Source: Cephalopachus bancanus (Eukaryota > Chordata > Mammalia > Primates > Tarsiidae). Taken from it: a stretch of DNA of 64,000 nt. Positions 58,896-64,000 of this stretch are shown in pieces. Below the pieces are notes generated by a model. It ran no database searches. It was not told the origin of the DNA and saw nothing but the letters and a program-made list of their open reading frames with translations. Position 1 is the stretch's first letter. Each line of letters starts with the position of its first letter. The stretch is taken from NCBI GenBank assembly GCA_027257055.1, contig JAPVLO010000138.1:2914001-2978000 (forward strand), in the 5' to 3' direction. A program made the position numbers and the translations under genes.

Positions 58896-59101
58896 TCCAA
58901 ATATTCTAACGCAGTATTCCCCAAACTTCATCCAGTATTAGAAGCTTTGTCTCATACCCTTACACCTGCATACTTCTTTGATATCACCTCTTGTCAAACT
59001 TAGATCCAACAAGTGGTCTCTTATGGGCCAAAATTTCCTTTTTAGGCAGGAGGCTCTCTCAACAGTGTCTAGTTAATTCATTTTTTAAATGTTCCCTATA
59101 T

Positions 59102-59407
59102 CAAGGGTCCCCAAACCCTAGGCCATGGGCTAGTACTGGTCTATGGCCTGTTAGGAACTGGGCCACTCAGCAGGAAGATGAGCGATGGAGGATGAGCAGA
59201 AATTTCTTCTGTCAGATCAATGGCACCATTAGATTCTCATATGAGTATGAACCCTATTGTGAACTGAACATACAGAGGGTCTAGGGATTTAGGTTGTGTT
59301 TCTTATGAGAATCTGTTGCTTGATGATCTCCCCCCAACTCTCATCTGTGGAAAAATCGTCTTCCATGAATCCAGTCCCTGATGCAAAAAAGGTTGGAGAC
59401 CACTGCC
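59102..59407. mobile_element. MER1-like hAT-Charlie element
   Basis: Blocks caagggtccccaaaccc, cctgttaggaactgggcc, caccattagattctcatatg, cttatgagaatctg and aaaaaggttggagaccactg, with inverted ends. Related to the copy at 35632. Confidence 0.85.
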
Positions 59408-59781
59408 CCATATTATTCCCGAGCCTCAAAACATTTTGGATCACCAAACTTGGAATGTAAGCTCAGCAATGATGAATAAGCACAAAGGTGTAGAAAACAT
59501 TTCAAAGTGCAGAGAGAGTTTATGGAGTTTAGTTACAAGACAGCCAAAGGGAACAGACAAGACTTCCCAACCCTGGAGCCAGTTAGACCTTGGTTTGGTG
59601 AGAAAGATACTTTATACCACAGATTGGAACAGCAGGTTAGGATATTTCCATTTGTCCTAGGTTAAGGGGTAAGTTGTGAGTGCAGCTGAGTGGAGAAGGA
59701 GTTGTGATCCTCAGGCTTAAGAGGAAGCCAATCCTAAATACAAGTGTGGAGGACTATGATAAAGACATGGGAGAAATAATG

Positions 59782-60043
59782 CTGGGTGTGATGGCTCACA
59801 CCTGTAATCCCAGCACTTTGAGAGGCCAAGGCGAGAGCTTGAGCCTGTAGGTTTGAGACCAGCCTGAGCAACTTGGTGAGATCGCATCCTATCATAAATC
59901 AAAAAATTAGTTTGGCATGGTGGTACATGCCTTTAGTTCCAGTGGAAGGATTGCATGAGCCCAGCAGAGGGAGGCTGCAGTGGCCTGCACTCCAACCTGG
60001 GCAAGAGTAAGACTCTGACTTAAAAAAAAAAAAAAAAAGACTA
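59782..60043 (+). mobile_element. Alu, full-length with small deletions
   Basis: Duplication ggagaaataatg versus ggagaagcaatg on either side. Right arm has lost part of its middle (gttccagtggaaggatt). Ends in a 17-base A-run. Confidence 0.9.
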
Positions 60044-60744
60044 GGAGAAGCAATGCACAGTAGTGAGATGGGATGGGGAGGTAGGACAAAGCTAGGAAGA
60101 TAGGGCTAAGGTGTTTATGGTAGTGCTACGGAGAACCCGGGTATAAATAGGATATTGATGCTTGATGTGTGGATCTTGGTAAGGGATTAAAAATCTGAAT
60201 AGGAAGAGTTTGATGATTGAGAAAAAGTATGAAGAGTAATATAAGAAAGCTGGAATGACAGCGGAAACTGAGGATACTGGGAAATTCGGCCAGAGGGGAA
60301 AAGGAGTTGGACAGATGCAGACCTTCGGAAGGAGTGAGGACAGGGGAGAGGAACCGTTGAACTTTTATGGGAGACTTTACGCTTCTCTCAGTAGGAGTTA
60401 GAATAAACCTGTGGCTGGTTGGTCTCAGGGCTGATGGCCTTTTGGGCTGGAAAGTACACTAAAGTAATAAATACTCCTTTCACACCTGTACTAGCATACC
60501 TCACTGGGCAAAAGGCTGCTGTGCAGCCTCATTAACAGGATGACTCGTTACTAGTTGATCATTAGTGCAAAGACCAGGCTGACGTTTATGTTTGCATTCG
60601 CTGTGCAAATCAGTGTTTGCTCGTCTCATATTGTAAAGGAATTGCAAGGCAGATGATTAAGCCAAAATAAAATATTCATAAGCACTGCAGAAGCTACTGA
60701 TGAAGCAGAAGTAATTAAAACACTTTGGGATTCAAAATCATACA

Positions 60745-60905
60745 ATATCCCACTTCCAGTTACTGCTCTGACACTTAATTCTTTGTTCTTGGGCAAGTCA
60801 TTTGACCTCTCTGAGACTCAGTTTTGTGATCTGTAAAGACAGTATCATAACCTGTCATAAGGTTGTTGTTAGGTCTAAATAAATTTATGTAGCCAAATAC
60901 ATTTA
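60745..60905 (+). repeat. MIR SINE
   Basis: Sense MIR: gttactgctctgac, cttgggcaagtcatttgacc, tctctgagactcagtttt, ctgtaaagacagtatcataa. Well preserved. Confidence 0.85.
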
Positions 60906-61479
60906 TATATTTTAAAATTGTGTAAAAGTATTAATTAGCAATTATCCTTAGTGATACACTTTTGGATTCCTTTTATTTTTAAAAGTCATAAAACATTTTT
61001 CTTCAGCTTTTTCATTAATTTAGATTAATTTATCTATAATTAATGTGAATTAATATGACAGATTGGGATTCAGCCTTTTAATATTAATGAAGATATTGTG
61101 CAGTAAGAAGATAATGTATGTAAACATACACTAAGAAAAGACAGCAGAGGTCCATGTTACTTATAAGATATTTTAACATATTAATGAACTGAAAAGAAAA
61201 TTTCATTTAAAAAAATTTGTTTTCATTTTTGTTATTTACTTTGTAGACTAAGAAGAAATCAAATATTTCTTGGGCACTGTTTTGGTATTACACTTATTTG
61301 CCGTTTTCCAACCATATAACTGAATATTTTTACAAATAACCTCCTAAGAAAAATGTCATTTAATTAAATAACTAGCTAATCTAATTAGATACCATATTTT
61401 AGTGATAAAGTTTCAAACAACAATGTTCGAGAAGAATCTTCTCTTGATAGTAACAGAGTTTGTTTTCTTTTTAATATAG
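60906..61479 (+). other. ZNF654 intron 4, end
   Basis: AT-rich intron before exon 5; nothing recognised. Confidence 0.4.
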
Positions 61480-61682
61480 TGAACAAATACTTAAGTTCTG
61501 AAAATCCACTGTTCTTTGAACTACGTGCCAGATACCTAATTGCTTGTGAACGTATACCTGAAGCAATGGCTCTTATTAAGTCTTGTGTAAATCACCCAGA
61601 AATCAGTAAAGACTTATACTTCCATCAAGCACTCTTCACATGTCTGTTTATGTCTCCTGTAGAAGACCAGCTATTCCGGGAG
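61480..61682 (+). CDS. ZNF654: ZNF654 coding exon 5
   Basis: The acceptor tttttaatatag precedes TGAACAAATA. The exon completes a valine codon and encodes VNKYLSSENPLFFELRARYL through MALIKSCVNHPEISKDLYFH to EDQLFRE. It is 203 nt and ends in phase 0 at cgggag|gtattg. The residues look like helical hairpins (repeated LxxR/A patterns), consistent with a TPR-like N-terminal array in this family; that fold is an inference. Confidence 0.93.
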
Positions 61683-62324
61683 GTATTGCTTTAGACTGTT
61701 TTTGCCTATTATCATTTTAGCCCTACCAAAAAAAAACCCCAGTAGCTCATAGTTATTGTTAAATTCCTTTTATAGGAATACCAAAGATTTAAGGATTACA
61801 TTATCTAGGTGTGTTCTCTTTTGGCACCATTCTTTGAGGTCATGTTGAATTAATCAGAATCTAATATTAACACATGATAAAATTCATAAAATATTCTCAT
61901 TAATAAGCCTTATTCATATTGAGCTTTTGGTGTGACAGAGAAGAGGTCAAATGAAAACCAAGAAGCTCACAGCTTGCCAGGAATAAAAAAACAAAACAAA
62001 ACCAGAAGCATTATGATTTTGCCTTTTAAATAAAGTACTAAGAAGTTAAATGCTCATGTTTGTTTTTTGAGATGAAATTAATCTTTTCCTAATATGGACC
62101 CTATTTACTCACAAGTGGCAGGCATTAATGAGATTAAAATAATCATTGAAAAGTGTAGGTACTATACAGTGAAACTATGAAACCATGAAAATATTTCTAC
62201 AATCATTATTGTCTTTGTAGAAGCAAACTAGAAATTTAAGTAATTTCCTCTGAATGTTTAAACATTTATTAAAACTAGCTTTTCAGATATTTTTAATATG
62301 AACTATTTTTCTTTCCTCTCACAG
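61683..62324 (+). other. ZNF654 intron 5
   Basis: A 642-nt intron with no repeat recognised. It starts gtattg and ends ctctcacag. Confidence 0.85.
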
Positions 62325-62464
62325 CATTTATTGAAAACCGATTGTAAGAGTGGAATTGCTATCATCTGTAACACTGAGAAAGAAGGCAAAACTATGTTGG
62401 CTTTGCAACTCTGTGAATCCTTTCTTGTTTCACAGCTCCAAAATGGGGATATGTACTGTATCTG
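62325..62464 (+). CDS. ZNF654: ZNF654 coding exon 6
   Basis: The acceptor tttcctctcacag precedes CATTTATTGA. The exon encodes HLLKTDCKSGIAIICNTEKE, then the ALQLCESFLVSQLQNGDMYC segment and the first two bases of a tryptophan codon. It is 140 nt and ends at ctgtatctg|gtaagt, a consensus donor. The pattern DCK...IICN.E.EG...A..LC...L..QLQ...YC.W is shared with RLF, which supports the family assignment. The next exon lies outside the window. Confidence 0.93.
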
Positions 62465-62871
62465 GTAAGTGTTTCTAAAAAAAGAAATTGAAGTGGTAAG
62501 TTGAGCAACAGAAGGAAAATTGGCTAGCAGAATTTGGACTTCATATTTAAAAAAATTCTGTGATAGTGTTAAAAAAACTTACTGTAGAGGGAACAATAGT
62601 AGGTCTATAGATCAAGTAACAATAGAATAGTAGGTTCTAAGAACCAGAGATACTAAAAAGAGATACTAAACTGATAGTGTAAATGTTTAAGAGATGTGAT
62701 AAAACAATTGTGTTTGAAATTTAAATTGGGAGTCTTAAGTTTTTAAGAACATTTAAAAGTTGGCAGTAGGATATATGAGGCAACAAGCTTACCTAGCAAT
62801 TATAAAATTTAAAGTGTGGCATAAGAATGTTTTTAAGTGCCTAAAATGAAAATACTCTTCAAGTACTATTA

Positions 62872-63571
62872 AGAACTTTTGTACCACGTTTTCTTTATCC
62901 AGTCCGCTTTTGATGGGCATCTCAGTTGGTTCCATGTTGTTGCCATTGTGAATAGTGTGCTGTAGTGAATATATGTGTACAGTTGTCTTCTCAGTAGAGC
63001 AATTTATGTTCCCTTGGGTATATTCTCAGAAGCGGGACTGCTGGATCATTGGAAACTCAATTTTTAGTACTTTGAGAAGTCACCACACTGCTTTCCACAA
63101 ACGTTGAATTAGCTTACATTCCCACCAACAGTGTAGAGCCGTTCCTTTTTCTCTGCAGCCATGCCAGCACCTGTTGTTTTTTGACTTTTTAAGTAGATGG
63201 TATCACACTGTAGTTTTGAATTTGTACACGATAGAATATTATGCATCCATATAGAGTAAAATTTGCAGCAACACGGTTGCAACTGGAGACCGTCATACTA
63301 AGTGAACTATCACTGAAACAAAGAACTGAATACTGCATGTCCTCAGAAGTGGGCCCTGATCACTGGTCTCATGCGCACAAGTGTGGAATCAGCGTAGCCC
63401 TGAAGGGATGGGAAAGGAGGGGGGCACGTGGCAACACACTGGGTACCTGGTCCACTGTCGGAGAGAGAGGGCCAGCTAGAAGCTCAGACTTCACCTGTGT
63501 GCAGCTTAATTAGGTAGTAAATCCTCACTTGTACCCCACAACTCTACAATAAAATAATAAGTAAATAAATA
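62872..63571 (+). mobile_element. L1 with 5' inversion (twin-primed), 5'-truncated
   Basis: The left part to about 63225 reads as antisense L1 ORF2 end (gtgaatagtgtgctgtagtg; cattcccaccaacagtgta). The right part reads as sense (gaatattatgcatccata; caactggagaccgtcatacta) and runs to a tail of aataaataaa. Flanks form an 11-bp duplication with one mismatch: aagtactatta at 62861-62871 and aagcactatta at 63572-63582. The 3' UTR does not look like the human L1 3' UTR, so it is a lineage-specific L1. Confidence 0.9.
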
Positions 63572-63582
63572 AAGCACTATTA

Positions 63583-64000
63583 CAAAAAACAGGTAAAAAC
63601 TTTTGCTTTCTTTCCTCCAATAGACATATATACACATACACACACAAAACACCTACCACTTATCCATTTCATTAGTTTTTAAGGGAAAATTGTTTCATTT
63701 GCTGAACATAAACATTTGAAATGATTATAAAAATTTTTTTAATCAATGTTTTTGAATTTTAAATTCTGAAATACTTGAAACAGTAGCTTGAAGACATTAT
63801 AGCTCTTAATCATACTTAAATATTCTTGTTTTATAACAAAAATCTTTAGATTCACAGTCAAATAGCTCATCAGGAGCAGAGCTAGCTCTAGAAACAAGTA
63901 AACTTGTCTTCTGTGGGGTACAGTATACTTTTAGTTAGATTACGCTAACTTTTATTCAAAAGTATACAGTGTAGATTGGAATTTCAATCAAAGAAATGGA
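63583..64000 (+). other. ZNF654 intron 6, beginning
   Basis: Intron sequence after the L1; no exon or gene before the window ends. Confidence 0.5.

Larger units (their letters stand above)
4734..62464 (+). other. ZNF654: ZNF654 gene, 5' part: six coding exons, continues beyond the window
   Basis: Joining 4734-4916, 28641-28786, 45781-45862, 58282-58417, 61480-61682 and 62325-62464 gives one uninterrupted frame of 890 nt starting MAEEESDQEAERLGEELVAI. I recognise it as the N-terminal region of ZNF654, a paralogue of RLF and ZNF292. The YCRxFCQ motif (residues 55-61), the FELLL segment and the later SFL/QLQ...YC.W segment are shared with RLF. This family has an all-helical N-terminal half and C2H2 zinc fingers further on. 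No zinc finger falls within the visible part, so those are expected right of the window. It is presumed to be a nuclear, chromatin- or DNA-binding protein; its specific role is not evident from sequence. Introns are 23.7, 17.0, 12.4, 3.1 and 0.64 kb. Confidence 0.93.

Noticed and set aside
1..64000. CRISPR array, operon, phage or plasmid features
   Set aside because: No spaced direct-repeat array; the window is a spliced mammalian locus with SINEs and LINEs.

Overview
This is a mammalian, almost certainly primate, nuclear window holding one divergently transcribed gene pair. The left gene (minus strand) is CGGBP1: its whole 167-codon reading frame lies at 1093-1596, with 3' UTR continuing off the left edge. 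The right gene (plus strand) is ZNF654: six coding exons are visible (4734-4916, 28641-28786, 45781-45862, 58282-58417, 61480-61682, 62325-62464) and it runs off the right edge. All five internal junctions are GT/AG and the exons join into one open frame of 890 nt (296 codons plus 2 nt). The pair shares a TATA-less CpG-island promoter at about 3770-5640, with a CCAAT box, GC boxes and an ETS site between the two genes.

The rest is intron, largely filled by transposons. I count 20 Alu-type SINEs, including one lone right arm and one lone left monomer, many with clear target-site duplications. These Alus are unlike human ones: the arms contain 'gagttggagtctcactctg' and 'cgacctgctgggctccggcg' blocks, and the younger copies share a one-base deletion in the Pol III A box. 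They also lack the A-rich linker insertion of lemur/loris Alus. I therefore infer a tarsier (Tarsius/Carlito) as most likely; this rests on remembered Alu features, not on a search. Other repeats are old L1 pieces, one young L1 with a 5' inversion, MIR and L2, hAT-Charlie, Tigger and mariner-type DNA transposons, and microsatellites.

Layout: 1-1092 CGGBP1 3' UTR; 1093-1663 CGGBP1 coding exon; 1664-about 4500 CGGBP1 5' introns/UTR; 3770-5640 CpG island with ZNF654 exon 1; 4917-28640 ZNF654 intron 1; 28787-45780 intron 2; 45863-58281 intron 3; 58418-61479 intron 4; 61683-62324 intron 5; 62465-64000 start of intron 6.

I found no new multi-gene system. The signals most worth a second look are: (1) the Alu family here has moved both internal Pol III promoter boxes toward tRNA consensus; (2) a perfect 28-bp hairpin made by fold-back copying inside an old L1; (3) an isolated 10-bp hairpin built from the Alu B-box core, outside any Alu; (4) a 196-bp poly(A)-tailed retroposed unit of unknown source; and (5) the CGG repeats in the promoter shared by the gene for a CGG-binding protein.
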